From an uncultured Phycisphaerae bacterium (GTDB lineage: Bacteria; Planctomycetota; Phycisphaerae; UBA1845; Fen-1342): DNA of 64,000 nucleotides. Of the stretch, positions 30,338 through 39,157 are shown piece after piece; positions within the stretch are counted from its first letter, which is position 1; every line of letters begins with the position of its first letter. Both the position numbers and the translations under genes were made by a program. The notes under the pieces were generated by a model. That model worked only from the letters and a program-made list of their open reading frames with translations. It was not told the origin of the DNA and did no database searches. The stretch lies in assembly GCA_937928595.1 (NCBI GenBank), contig CALGJV010000012.1, positions 62,001 through 126,000 of the forward strand. Direction: 5' to 3'.

Positions 30338-33300
30338 AGCACACCACGTCGAAGCCGTGGATCGACCAGCGTTGCCACTCCGGCGCGCCCGTCTGCGTCA
30401 GGCGCACGCGCCGCGCCGTGGCCGTGAACGGCAGCAGGAGGTGTCCGCCCTCCCAGCGCCGCTTCAGTTCTTCCTCGCTGTTGATCTCCGCCACCTCCCG
30501 CCACGCGCCGCCATTCTCGGCGACGGCCACACGCAGCCCGCGCGGGTGCTCGCCCAGCTTCGGGTCGAAGTACAGTTGCACGCCGCGCAACGGCAACACC
30601 TCCCCGAAGTCCACCTCGAACCAGTCGCCCGGTCGCATCGGCCGATCCGTGGACCAGCAGGTGACGGGGTCGTCGTCGAGCGCGCCGGTGTACTTGAACG
30701 GCGGCACGTCGTATTCCTCTTCGAGCACGCTGCGCGCGGTCCACGGCCGAACCGTGGGCGGCCGGACGGTGAAGCGCGTCGGCGCGGTGCGAGGGCGCGG
30801 CAGCACGGCATGGGCGGAGAGGTCCCACACGGCGTCGGCCGTGACGGGCAGGTCCGCGGACGCGCCGTTGACGCGCGTGAAGCGACCGGGCCGCAGCGCG
30901 CGCAGAACGCGCATCTGGGCCTGTCCGTCCTCACAGTCGAGCCACGCCCAGAACGTCGGGAAAAAGAGCGGGCCGTGATAGGCCGCGCGGGGCGCGAAGT
31001 GCAGTTCGCCGGCGGCCAGATCGAAAGTGATCCCGGCCAGGGCGGGCAGCACGTGCCAGACGGCCGTGGTGGTCATGTAGGTAAGCAGCCACGACTGCCG
31101 GCCGTGCGGGGCTTCGTAGTTGAGCGAGCAATCCCACGGGCTGCGGTTGAGCTCCCAGACGGCCTCGTAGACCCGCCGCACGACGTCCAAGCCGTCCGCG
31201 ACGTAGCCGAGGTAGATCGCCTCGCAGCCGAGATACGGGATGTGCTGAAGGACGAAGCAGATGTTCGTGTGCGGGCGGCCGTCGGGCGTTACTTCCATGG
31301 GCGGGATCGGGCGGAACGGCCGCGCGTGGCGGGCGAGCGTCTCGCGCAGGACCGACTCGCAGATGTCCGGCGGGAAAATCGGCTCGAGGCCGCTCAGCCG
31401 CATCAGCCAGTCACCCGCGAGCGAGGCCACGAAAGTGTTTACGACGCGCTGGTCGCCGCCGCGCCACTTGATGAAGCAACCCATGTCCTCGTCGTAGAGC
31501 CGCGCCAGAGTGCTCTCCTGGACGCGTTCGAACTGCGCCCCGTACGGCGACGCCGCGCCGAGCACGCGCGCGATCTCGTCGGCCGCCCGCAACGCTCCCA
31601 GGTACACGGACGCCGTGAAGATGTACGCGCCGCGCGGCAGGTGCTCGTAGTCGTAGGTGCTGCCGCCTTCGGGGATCGCGTCGCCGTCGGTGTCGCACGT
31701 CGCCAGCCACTGCATCGCCCGCTGCACGTGCGGCCACATGCGCTCCAGAAACGCCCGGTTGCCGGTCCAGCGGTAGTGCTTGAGCACCTGCATGACCCAC
31801 GAGCACGACAGATCGGGCCAGTCCGTCGGGCCGTAATCCACGTTCGGATCGCCCAGGGCCTGGTGCACGTTGCCGCAGAAGTGCGGGATGCGACCATCGG
31901 CCCGCGGCTCGACGCGGTCCTGACAGTCGGCGTAGAGCTCCAGCTCGCGGCGGTCGAGTTCCGGGAAAAGCATCAGCCAGAAGGCATGCGACGCCATCCG
32001 CTGGTCCATCGTGCCCAGCGCGCCGTCCATCGTCACCGGGCTTTCGAGCACTGTGAACCGCCCGTCGCGCGTCAGGATGCTGTTGGCGGCGGCCGGGTAG
32101 CTGTGGTTCAGCAATTGACACTTCAGCCACGCCGGCAGCGTCGAGTCCGTCACCAGGGTCTGCCAGGTGCGCGTCTCGGCGTCGAGTCGCGGCCACTCCG
32201 TGGTAACGTACGCGGCCAGCGCTGTGACATCCGCGAAACGATTCCGGTACCAGTGGCCGAGGTCCTCGCGGGTCGTCACGATTTCTTCGGCGTGCACCCG
32301 TCCCGAGGCCGCGACGAACCGCACGGTGTCCGGGCCGTGCCGGCCGTGCGCCTCCGCCACTTCCCAGCGCCAGTCCGGCCCCCAGCTGGTCTGTGTCACG
32401 CGCCAGTAGCGCGCCACGCGCGGCGCGAAGTTGAACTCAGCCGTTCCGGCGCGCACGGGTTCGCGACCGTGCGGGACGGGTTCCCAGAAGCGGCCGTCGA
32501 CCGAGCTCTCGAGCGCGAAACCGGACGTGAAATCGCCCTGCGGCCAGGTGGTCCGTACGGTCAGCCCGTCCAAGGGGCGGGCGGCGCCGAGGTCGAGCGT
32601 GAGCGTCTCGCCCGGCAGCGTCGGCGGGCGGGTTGTCCACTTGCGGGCCGGGTCGTCGTCCAGCACGGCGGCGGCGTCCACTTCGAGGTACCGGTCGGTC
32701 TGCTTGCGCACCTTGTCGAACTGCACGACGTGGTGCGGCATGTGCCACGCGACGAGGAAGCGGACGGTCGCGGGTTGCCCGGCCGCCAGCGTGACGGTCC
32801 GCTCGACGAGCCCGGCCTGAGCGTCCCAGTGCGCGGGCGTCGCGGTCGGCCCGTCGCTCAGGACGAGATACTCGCCGGTGATGTTCGGCGGCTTGCCCGG
32901 CGCGGTCGTGAAGCGCAGTCCGGTCCAGTCGCCGACCGCCGCCGGGGCGTGGGCGTTGCCCGTGCGGTCGTCGAGCGGCGCGCGCCGCCGACCGCCGCAG
33001 CCGAGCAGGTTCTCCCACGAGAGCAGCAGGCCGACGCGACCCGCGGCAGCGCTGCGGAGCGTCACGGTCAGCAGCGCGACGGGCAGCGCCGAATCGTCGA
33101 TATTGCCGGGAATTAGCGGACAGAACGCTTCGAGCTCCACTTCGACCGGCAGCCCGCCAAACTGCACGCGCGCCCGGGGGAACAGCCCGACCGATTCGGT
33201 TTCGGCGATGTTCGCCAGCCGCGGCACGCCGACGCCGCGGGCCGCGTCCGGGGCGTATTCGCCCGGCCGGTGGAGGCGTAGCAGCGTCAGGCCGTCGTCG

Positions 33301-33491
33301 TGCCGCAGCGCCAGGAACGTGCCGCGGACCAGGCGAGTCGGCCGGTCCCAGTTGTGGTTGATCGTGAAGTTGCCGAAGGCGCCGTCGGTCAGCAGCTCGA
33401 GCTTGCCGCAGCCCAGTCCGCCTAGCGGCAGCCCGCTGCGCCAGCGTTGATTTCGCACGACCGGGGCACAGGACCAGAACGCGTCACTCAC
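30336..33491 (-). CDS. GH116-like glycoside hydrolase with two discoidin-like segments
   Basis: A 1051-residue protein starting at GTG (VSDAFWSC) with GGGAG upstream; the ORF is open further but without homology. The opening RSGLPLGGLGCGKLELLTDGAFGNFTINHNWD is as in non-lysosomal glucosylceramidase (GBA2)-type enzymes, and the (alpha/alpha)6 barrel half shows FTVLESPVTMDGALGTMDQR (possible nucleophile Glu) and the DGDAIPEGGSTYDYEHL region (acid/base Asp). Two stretches look like F5/8-type C domains: one within the N-terminal beta domain (DDDPARKWTTRPPTLPGE) and one at the C-terminus (DDDPVTCWSTDRPMRPGDWF). No signal peptide was seen. Substrates in GH116 are beta-glucosides, xylosides and glucosylceramide. 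Confidence 0.85.
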   Translation of the reverse strand: MSDAFWSCAPVVRNQRWRSGLPLGGLGCGKLELLTDGAFGNFTINHNWDRPTRLVRGTFLALRHDDGLTLLRLHRPGEYAPDAARGVGVPRLANIAETESVGLFPRARVQFGGLPVEVELEAFCPLIPGNIDDSALPVALLTVTLRSAAAGRVGLLLSWENLLGCGGRRRAPLDDRTGNAHAPAAVGDWTGLRFTTAPGKPPNITGEYLVLSDGPTATPAHWDAQAGLVERTVTLAAGQPATVRFLVAWHMPHHVVQFDKVRKQTDRYLEVDAAAVLDDDPARKWTTRPPTLPGETLTLDLGAARPLDGLTVRTTWPQGDFTSGFALESSVDGRFWEPVPHGREPVRAGTAEFNFAPRVARYWRVTQTSWGPDWRWEVAEAHGRHGPDTVRFVAASGRVHAEEIVTTREDLGHWYRNRFADVTALAAYVTTEWPRLDAETRTWQTLVTDSTLPAWLKCQLLNHSYPAAANSILTRDGRFTVLESPVTMDGALGTMDQRMASHAFWLMLFPELDRRELELYADCQDRVEPRADGRIPHFCGNVHQALGDPNVDYGPTDWPDLSCSWVMQVLKHYRWTGNRAFLERMWPHVQRAMQWLATCDTDGDAIPEGGSTYDYEHLPRGAYIFTASVYLGALRAADEIARVLGAASPYGAQFERVQESTLARLYDEDMGCFIKWRGGDQRVVNTFVASLAGDWLMRLSGLEPIFPPDICESVLRETLARHARPFRPIPPMEVTPDGRPHTNICFVLQHIPYLGCEAIYLGYVADGLDVVRRVYEAVWELNRSPWDCSLNYEAPHGRQSWLLTYMTTTAVWHVLPALAGITFDLAAGELHFAPRAAYHGPLFFPTFWAWLDCEDGQAQMRVLRALRPGRFTRVNGASADLPVTADAVWDLSAHAVLPRPRTAPTRFTVRPPTVRPWTARSVLEEEYDVPPFKYTGALDDDPVTCWSTDRPMRPGDWFEVDFGEVLPLRGVQLYFDPKLGEHPRGLRVAVAENGGAWREVAEINSEEELKRRWEGGHLLLPFTATARRVRLTQTGAPEWQRWSIHGFDVVC

Positions 33492-33549
33492 GGAGAATCT
33501 CCCTCGGAAACAGCGCAGCACGCGGCTGCTCGGACGGCACGTCTCCCGC

Positions 33550-36408
33550 TCAGCGCAACCGCACGTCGAAATGCTGTTGCGGCTCGAACAGCCGGTACTC
33601 CGGCCGCCCGCCGTCCGGCCGGAGCTGGAACAGCACGCCGAGCTGCTCGAAGCGCACGCAATCGAGCCCGGCGTCCTTGGTCTGCGGCAGGGCGATCTCG
33701 AGGTGGTACTCGTCATCCTGCCGCGACCAGCGGGCCTGCACGTCCCGCGGACTGGGCAGGACGTTGTCGCGCCACAGCGGTTTCTGGCGGATGATCGTGT
33801 CGTTGTAGCGCGTGCGGACGTGGACGACGCCCTCCGGCTGCGGCTCGAACGTCAGCTCGAGGTTGTCGGCGCCGACCGTCATGCCGTCGTTGTTCGCGTC
33901 GAGCTCCATGTAGATCCGCGCCGGACGCTCCTCGCCGGGCCGCACCTGCTGCACCAGACCGATGTAGAGGTGGCCGAAGTCCCACGCCAGCCGCACGTCG
34001 CCTTGCAGCGCCGGGTCGGTCATCACGCGGTGGAAGCCCTCGGCGGGCCACTCATCGTCAAAGATCTCGCCGTCCACCGTGATCGGCGCGAAGCGCACGG
34101 TCGTGTCCCACGGATACAGCGGATACGGGTCGTCGCCGTCGAGGATGCCGTCGCCGTCCGTGTCCAGGTCGCGCGGGTCGGGCTCGAACACCGGCGCGAC
34201 CGGCCGCAGGTCGAACGCCTGCGCGTACGATGCCAGCCCCTGGGTCGCCATCAGCTCCTCGAGGTCGGTCAGGCCGTCGCCGTCGGTGTCGACCGCATCC
34301 GGCGCGCTGCCGAAGCGCTTCTCGTCCACCGGGCAGCGCGGGTCGTCGTCCGGCAGGCCGTCCCCGTCGGCGTCGGCGACCCGCACGAGGCGGCCGTACC
34401 GGTTCGCCCAGTACGCCGCGTCGCTGAACTCGCGGCACATGGCCGCCATGCCGTCGTAGTGCGCGCCGTAGTCCGTCGGCAGGTAGTTCCAGTGGAAGTG
34501 GTTGAAGTGGAAAACGTGACCGCTGTACTGGTAGTTGATGCCCATGGCGTGGCCGTACTCGTGCACGAACAGCCAGCACGTGTCACCGCCCGCGCTGAAG
34601 GCCACGATGGCGCTGCCGTCGTGGATCGAGCCCCACGTGTTGCCGCCGCTCCCCGACAGCACCCAACGCTTCGCGCCGTCGTCCCAGTGCCGATACCCGT
34701 AGATCACGCACAACCCGGCCGTGTCGGCGTGGGCCACGCCGTGTCGCTCCAGGATCGCGTCCATCTTGCGGTGGTCGTCGTCCGGCCAGTAGGCGTAGTT
34801 GGCGACCGGGGCCGGGGCGTACGGCGTGTCGTCGATCACGTACCGGAAGCGCAAGTTGAACCGCCCGCGCGAGTTGATCCAGTAGAACCGGCGGGCCCAT
34901 TCGAGCCGCTCCTGGACGCCCTGCACCTCGGCCTCCGTCATGGGGCCTGGCGCGGCCGGCTGCGGGCGGACCTGCGAGTCGCGCACGGGGTCGGCGAGGT
35001 TCGTGAAGAGCAGCACGATAACCTCGGCCTCGAGGTACTGCGTCTGCCCCGCGGGGGGCTGCGTCGTCGCGAGGAACGTCTCGGACCACAGCGGCTCGGG
35101 CCAGCCCCGCGCGCCGGCGCGATAGCGGAACGCGTAGCGGCGGCCGGGCTCGAGGCCCGTGAGCTCGACCCGGTGATAGCGGTCGGGCTCGCCAGGGCGG
35201 CGCTCGTCGCCGCGTTCGTTCAGCGCCGGCACCTCCACGAGCCGGCGGCCGACGGCGGGCGGCGGCTGCGGGTAGTCGTAGGCGTCATCCACCAGCGGTG
35301 CGAACTCGACCTGCGAGAGCGTCGGCTCGAGCGTGGTGTATTCGAGCACGATCCGGTCGCGCTCGCAGACCGGGATCCGGAGCGTCTTGGGCCACTCGAG
35401 CGGGTCCGGCGCGCCGCGGGGCGTGTCAAACAGCCGCCGCGGGATCGGAAAAACGATGCCCTTGTCCGCGTCGGCCACGATCACGTCCCCGTTGCGGGCC
35501 AGCGCGAGCGCCCGCGGATGCGTGAGAAAGCGGATCGGGAAGAAGTTCGTCCCGTAACGCGGCGGCTCGTCAATGCCGTCCTGCACCCGGACGAAGTTGT
35601 GGTCCGTGAGCGGGAAGTCGGCCTCGGCGGTGTAGATGCGGCCGGTCTGCGGATCCACGCACACGTCGCCGGCCTTCGACGTCGGGTACGGGTCGTCGGG
35701 CGGCAGGAAACGCTCGAAAACCGCCGTCCGCCCGGCGTAGTCGATCCGCCACACGCTGTAGCGTCCCGCGCGGCGGTCCAGCTCGGGGTCGATGACCGGG
35801 CCGTCGTAATCGGCGACGATCAGCCGTCCGTCCGGCAGAAAGTCGCCGCGGACGGGCCGGTGCAGCCGGTCCTCGACGCGCTCCTCGACTTCCCGCTCGG
35901 TCGTGCGGCTCCGGTATTTCCGCGTCCACGTGTACGCACCGAACTCGAACGCGAGCCGCCCGCCGTCAAAAACCAGCACCCGGTGCGCATCGGTGTCGAA
36001 AACGAAGAGGCGGCCGGCGCCGTCGTATCGGACCCCCGACGCCCCCTTGAAGCCGCCGAAGCCATCGTCGCCGGGGCCGATGCGGGAGAGGACCTGCCCC
36101 TGGGCGTCGCGGACGACCAGCGCTTGGGCGGTGTCGCCGGGGGTCCGCGTCTCGAGCGAAGCGATTTCGCCGTTAGCGCTCACATCCACCGCCACCACGT
36201 TCGGCGCGTCGAAGACCTGTCCCGTGGCGCGGAAGTCGGGGGCCAGCACGACGATCCGCCCGCCGGCCGTGTCGGCGATGTAGATCGTGCCGTCCCGCGG
36301 GGAGACGGCCACGTCAAGCGGACTGGCAACGGCGTACGGCTCGTGGCCCCACCGCGGCGTGCCGGACGCCGTGACGAGCAGGGCGACCATAAGTGCGCTA
36401 CCGAGCAT
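33550..36408 (-). CDS. Large secreted protein: NHL-like propeller, HEYGH metalloprotease-like domain, type-3 calcium repeats, CBM9-like end
   Basis: A 952-residue protein starting at ATG (MLGSALMVALLVTASG, signal peptide) with GAGGA upstream. Residues about 20-350: NHL/SMP-30-like propeller (GTIYIADTAGGRIVVL, GRLFVFDTDAHRVLVF). About 360-450: fibronectin-III-like strands. About 455-670: an extracellular peptidase-like domain with HEYGHAMG (616-623), a zinc-type HExxH motif, and His/Asp-rich text after it. About 678-765: thrombospondin type-3-like calcium repeats (DADGDGLPDDD, DTDGDGLTDLEE, DTDGDGILDGDD). About 775-952: CBM9-like beta-sandwich (VDGEIFDDEWPAEGF). The combination suggests a surface or secreted enzyme acting on biopolymers. 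The propeller-peptidase architecture is not one I know. It shares direction with the GH116-like gene (58 bases between). Confidence 0.75.
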   Translation of the reverse strand: MLGSALMVALLVTASGTPRWGHEPYAVASPLDVAVSPRDGTIYIADTAGGRIVVLAPDFRATGQVFDAPNVVAVDVSANGEIASLETRTPGDTAQALVVRDAQGQVLSRIGPGDDGFGGFKGASGVRYDGAGRLFVFDTDAHRVLVFDGGRLAFEFGAYTWTRKYRSRTTEREVEERVEDRLHRPVRGDFLPDGRLIVADYDGPVIDPELDRRAGRYSVWRIDYAGRTAVFERFLPPDDPYPTSKAGDVCVDPQTGRIYTAEADFPLTDHNFVRVQDGIDEPPRYGTNFFPIRFLTHPRALALARNGDVIVADADKGIVFPIPRRLFDTPRGAPDPLEWPKTLRIPVCERDRIVLEYTTLEPTLSQVEFAPLVDDAYDYPQPPPAVGRRLVEVPALNERGDERRPGEPDRYHRVELTGLEPGRRYAFRYRAGARGWPEPLWSETFLATTQPPAGQTQYLEAEVIVLLFTNLADPVRDSQVRPQPAAPGPMTEAEVQGVQERLEWARRFYWINSRGRFNLRFRYVIDDTPYAPAPVANYAYWPDDDHRKMDAILERHGVAHADTAGLCVIYGYRHWDDGAKRWVLSGSGGNTWGSIHDGSAIVAFSAGGDTCWLFVHEYGHAMGINYQYSGHVFHFNHFHWNYLPTDYGAHYDGMAAMCREFSDAAYWANRYGRLVRVADADGDGLPDDDPRCPVDEKRFGSAPDAVDTDGDGLTDLEELMATQGLASYAQAFDLRPVAPVFEPDPRDLDTDGDGILDGDDPYPLYPWDTTVRFAPITVDGEIFDDEWPAEGFHRVMTDPALQGDVRLAWDFGHLYIGLVQQVRPGEERPARIYMELDANNDGMTVGADNLELTFEPQPEGVVHVRTRYNDTIIRQKPLWRDNVLPSPRDVQARWSRQDDEYHLEIALPQTKDAGLDCVRFEQLGVLFQLRPDGGRPEYRLFEPQQHFDVRLR

Positions 36409-36487
36409 GACTTCCTCACTGATGCCGACCGCACGGTCCGGCTTGCCGGACCGCCCGGCCGCACTTCTGTATCTACGGACCTGACGA

Positions 36488-36493
36488 TATACT
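36488..36493 (+). promoter_or_regulatory. -10-like hexamer TATACT
   Basis: TATACT lies 92 bases before the TPR gene at 36586, within the divergent gap (36409-36585). A weak TTCTGT at 36465-36470, 17 bases upstream, could be a -35 box. Confidence 0.4.
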
Positions 36494-36585
36494 AACCGGT
36501 TCATGAACGCGAGGCGCGCCCGCGGGCATTTCGCGAACCGGTCCGGGCGAGTCTGGCAGCGGCCAGCTGCGCGAAGGAGAAACGC

Positions 36586-37491
36586 ATGCGGTTCCGTGGC
36601 AAGGTCTGTGCGTTGCTGTTGGTGGTGATGGCCTGCGGCGTGGCGTCGGCCGGTCCGGAAGAGGCCGCCAAGGCGTTCACCGCGGGGAAAGCGCTGCTGG
36701 CGAAGGGCGACTTCGACGGCGCTGCGAAGGCGTTGAAGGAGGCGGCCGCGGCGGATCCGAACAACAGCGCCTACTTCCAGGAGGCGGCGCTGCTCAAGCG
36801 GGTGATGAACCTGCGGAAGCAGATCGCGGAAGAAAAGGACGCCGAGACGTGGCAGGCCATGGCCCGCGCGCTCTACGGCTACTACCGCCAGAACGGAATC
36901 CAGGGCGAAGCGCTCACGCTCGCTCAGGCGCTGCACAGCAAGGCCGGCACAGGAGAGTCGGCCGCGCTGCTGGCCGACGCGTACCTTGCGGCGGACCAGA
37001 ACGAGGCCGCGGCCACGCTGCTGGCGGGGCTCAAGGAAGACGCCGTGACGCCGCGGACGGTGGCGCTGCGCGGCGTCGCGCTGGCCCGGCTGGGAGAGAC
37101 GGACGAGGCCCAGGCGCTGGCCGCGAAGTTCGCGCTGCCGAAGGAGTGCGACGACGCGGCGCTGTGCTTTGACGCGGCGCGGCTCTACGCCCTGACCGGT
37201 GACAAGGATAAGGCCCTGGCGACGCTCAAGTGCGCGCTGGAGTGCACACCGGGCAACCAGCTCGCGGCTGTGCGGGCCGAGGCCAAGGCCTGCAAGGATC
37301 TGGCGGCCGTCGCGGGCAGCGAGGAGTTCGCGAAGGTTCTGGCGACCGAGTCGAAGGCGGTGGGCGGCTGCGGCAAGTGCCCGAGCCGGGACAAGTGCGC
37401 CGGCGGCGAGAAGAAGGAGGCCGGGTGCGGCACGCACGAGAAGTCCGGCGACAAGAAGGACGCCGGCTGCGAGGAGTACGAGAAGAAGTAG
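36586..37491 (+). CDS. Secreted TPR protein with Cys/Lys-rich tail
   Basis: A 301-residue protein with a signal peptide (MRFRGKVCALLLVVMACGVASAG) and AGGAG upstream of the ATG. It has TPR-like helical repeats throughout (AKAFTAGKALLAKGDFDGAA, NSAYFQEAALLKRV, TVALRGVALARLGETDEAQA, DKALATLKCALECTPGNQ). The last 40 residues are Cys-, Lys- and Gly-rich (GGCGKCPSRDKCAGGEKK, then GCGTHEK and AGCEEYEKK), with six cysteines in CxxC-like spacing, perhaps metal-binding. No enzymatic motif. Followed by a clear terminator. Confidence 0.75.
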   Translation: MRFRGKVCALLLVVMACGVASAGPEEAAKAFTAGKALLAKGDFDGAAKALKEAAAADPNNSAYFQEAALLKRVMNLRKQIAEEKDAETWQAMARALYGYYRQNGIQGEALTLAQALHSKAGTGESAALLADAYLAADQNEAAATLLAGLKEDAVTPRTVALRGVALARLGETDEAQALAAKFALPKECDDAALCFDAARLYALTGDKDKALATLKCALECTPGNQLAAVRAEAKACKDLAAVAGSEEFAKVLATESKAVGGCGKCPSRDKCAGGEKKEAGCGTHEKSGDKKDAGCEEYEKK

Positions 37492-37524
37492 CGGGCGACG
37501 GGGGCGTTGGGCCGGAATGCGCGG

Positions 37525-37552
37525 GCGGCACCGGTGACGCCGGTGCCGCTTT
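37525..37552 (+). terminator. Intrinsic-terminator-like hairpin after the TPR gene
   Basis: GCGGCACCGG (37525-37534) and CCGGTGCCGC (37540-37549) form a perfect 10-bp stem with a 5-base loop, followed at once by TTT, 33 bases after the stop codon. Confidence 0.6.
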
Positions 37553-37789
37553 CATGCGCCCCCTCCGACCGGGGCTTCGTTCGATTGTTCCGAGGTTTCG
37601 TGTCGGGTAACATGCCCCCCGCAAGCGGGGGCGTGTCGCTCCGGCCGGGGTTTGGCTGATCCACGTCGCGCAGAGCCGCCGGACCGGCGTGGCTGCTTCT
37701 CTCCGCTGGACGAGGGATTCGCATGAATGTCACGCGTGTCGTCCTGCACGCCGGCCTGTGTCTCGCCGCGGCGGCGTGTTCCTCCAGCC

Positions 37790-38237
37790 CAAACGTCCGC
37801 GCGGGCGACTCGCCGCGCGCGAGCCGGCCCGACCGGCCGCCGCAGCCTGGGCAGGCCGCCAGCCAGTGTTCCTTCCGCTCATCGATCCGCGTCGGCATCG
37901 GCCGGCGGGTGCCGGGGTGCCCTTCGCGCGCGCCGGGCCGTTTGCAGCGGCGGCCGGCGGTGGTCCGGCCGGCGGCGGCGTTGGGCTTGGTGTAGACCGG
38001 CCGCATACCCGAGGGGGTGCTGGGCGAAACCCCCGCGGTCCGCAGTTCGCTGATGCGGCGTGCGGCGGTAAGCAAGGCCAGGGTGACCGCGTCGGGGCCG
38101 AGAGCGTAGAGTTCCAGTGCCGCGGCCTGATCGCAGACCCCGGATTGCAGCGCCGCCACGAGCCGGTCCAGTGCCGCCGAACGCATCGCCCTGCTGCGCA
38201 TGGCAAGCCTATACGCGCGGGCGCCCTCCCGGCGCAA
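37790..38237 (-). pseudogene. Remnant of an IS66-type transposase (N-terminal part)
   Basis: About 150 codons of the minus-strand frame match the N-terminal part of planctomycete IS66-family transposases: LTAARRISELRTAG, STPSGMRPVYTKP, RPGAREGHPGTRRPMPTRID and the zinc-finger-like CPGCGGR. The recognisable match stops near 37790 and the catalytic core is absent. No inverted repeats were identified. It lies next to a second transposase remnant, so the 37.7-39.1 kb stretch is a decayed insertion hotspot. The remaining bases from 37553 to 37790 hold nothing recognisable. Confidence 0.65.
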
Positions 38238-38338
38238 GGGCTACGCGGCAAAAAGCAGAGAATCTTGCAGACGGGTGAAGTGTTACAGTCAGACCGGAAA
38301 TGAACGCGAAGGTTGTTCAGATGTCCCATTGGACAATG

Positions 38339-39067
38339 CTACTCTGCCGCATAGCGGACGGATTCGGCGTGGAAGTAGCTCTTGACAATCTCCGGTTGGC
38401 GTTGCGTGCTGCGCAGGTATGACCGCACGCCGGCGATCAGCTCGGTTTGCGTCTCCGGCCGCTGGCGTCCCAGCGCGGTGCTCTTGACGTCCTGGTTGAG
38501 GAACTCGTCGGGGTTCAGGTCCGGACTGTAGCCGGGCAGCAAGAACATTTGCAGGCGCTGCGCGCGCCCGTCCAGCCAGCGCTGCACCGCGACCGGGTCG
38601 CGTTCGTAGGCCCGCCGCAACGGCTTCTGCGGCGTCAGGCCCCACTTGGCAAGGTAGCGCCCGACCGTCCAGACCGAGACCGCCAGCCCGAAACGCTCGG
38701 CCAGCAGGATTCGCACCGCCTCCCGCGTCCACAAGGCGAACGACAGCTTGAGCTGGTCCGGGCAGCGGTCGGTGATCATCCGCACCGTCGTGGCCGCCTC
38801 GTGCGGGGCCAAGCGTGTGCCCTTCGGGCGCCCGCGCGGCTTAGACTTGAGCGAAGAGATACTGCCGAGTTCGACGATCCTCAGCCAGCGATCGATCGAC
38901 GTGCGCGACACGCCAAACGTGCGGGCCGCCACGCTCTTCTTCATCCCGCCACGCAGCGCCTGGACGACCCGGAACCGCAGACCTTCCCGGGCATTCGGCG
39001 AGAGACGGCGTGTGTCGCCAGTCTTCGTGCGTGAAGTATAGCACAGAACCAACCAGATGAAATACAC
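38339..39067 (-). pseudogene. IS630-family transposase with internal in-frame deletion
   Basis: The 242-codon frame has the helix-turn-helix of IS630 transposases (MKKSVAARTFGVSRTSIDRW), the second N-terminal domain (LWTREAVRILLAERFGLAVS ... YLAKWGLTPQKPLRRAYE), then jumps from VAVQRWLDG directly to RAQRLQMFLLPGYSPDLNPDE. Full-length relatives have about 100 more residues between these points, holding two of the three DDE residues, so this copy should be inactive. The reading frame is kept across the deletion. The start is uncertain: homology begins at RTKTGDTRRLSP, about 12 codons in. Terminal inverted repeats and a TA duplication could not be fixed by eye. Confidence 0.8.
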
Positions 39068-39157
39068 TTATTGCACTGGTTATTAGTCCCTCACTTGCTC
39101 AGCCCCTCAATCCCTTCCTTCGTGCCTCCGTGCCTGCGTGGCTTCGTGCCTTCTTCC

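Noticed and set aside
33571-36495. 974-codon plus-strand ORF opposite the large propeller/peptidase gene
   Set aside because: Arg/Val/His-rich shadow; no signal peptide or domain. The minus-strand frame has clear domains and a ribosome binding site.
38221-39100. Terminal inverted repeats for the IS630 remnant
   Set aside because: Segments such as GGTTGTTCAG and GGTTGGTTCTG look alike, but no convincing pair of ends or TA duplication could be aligned.
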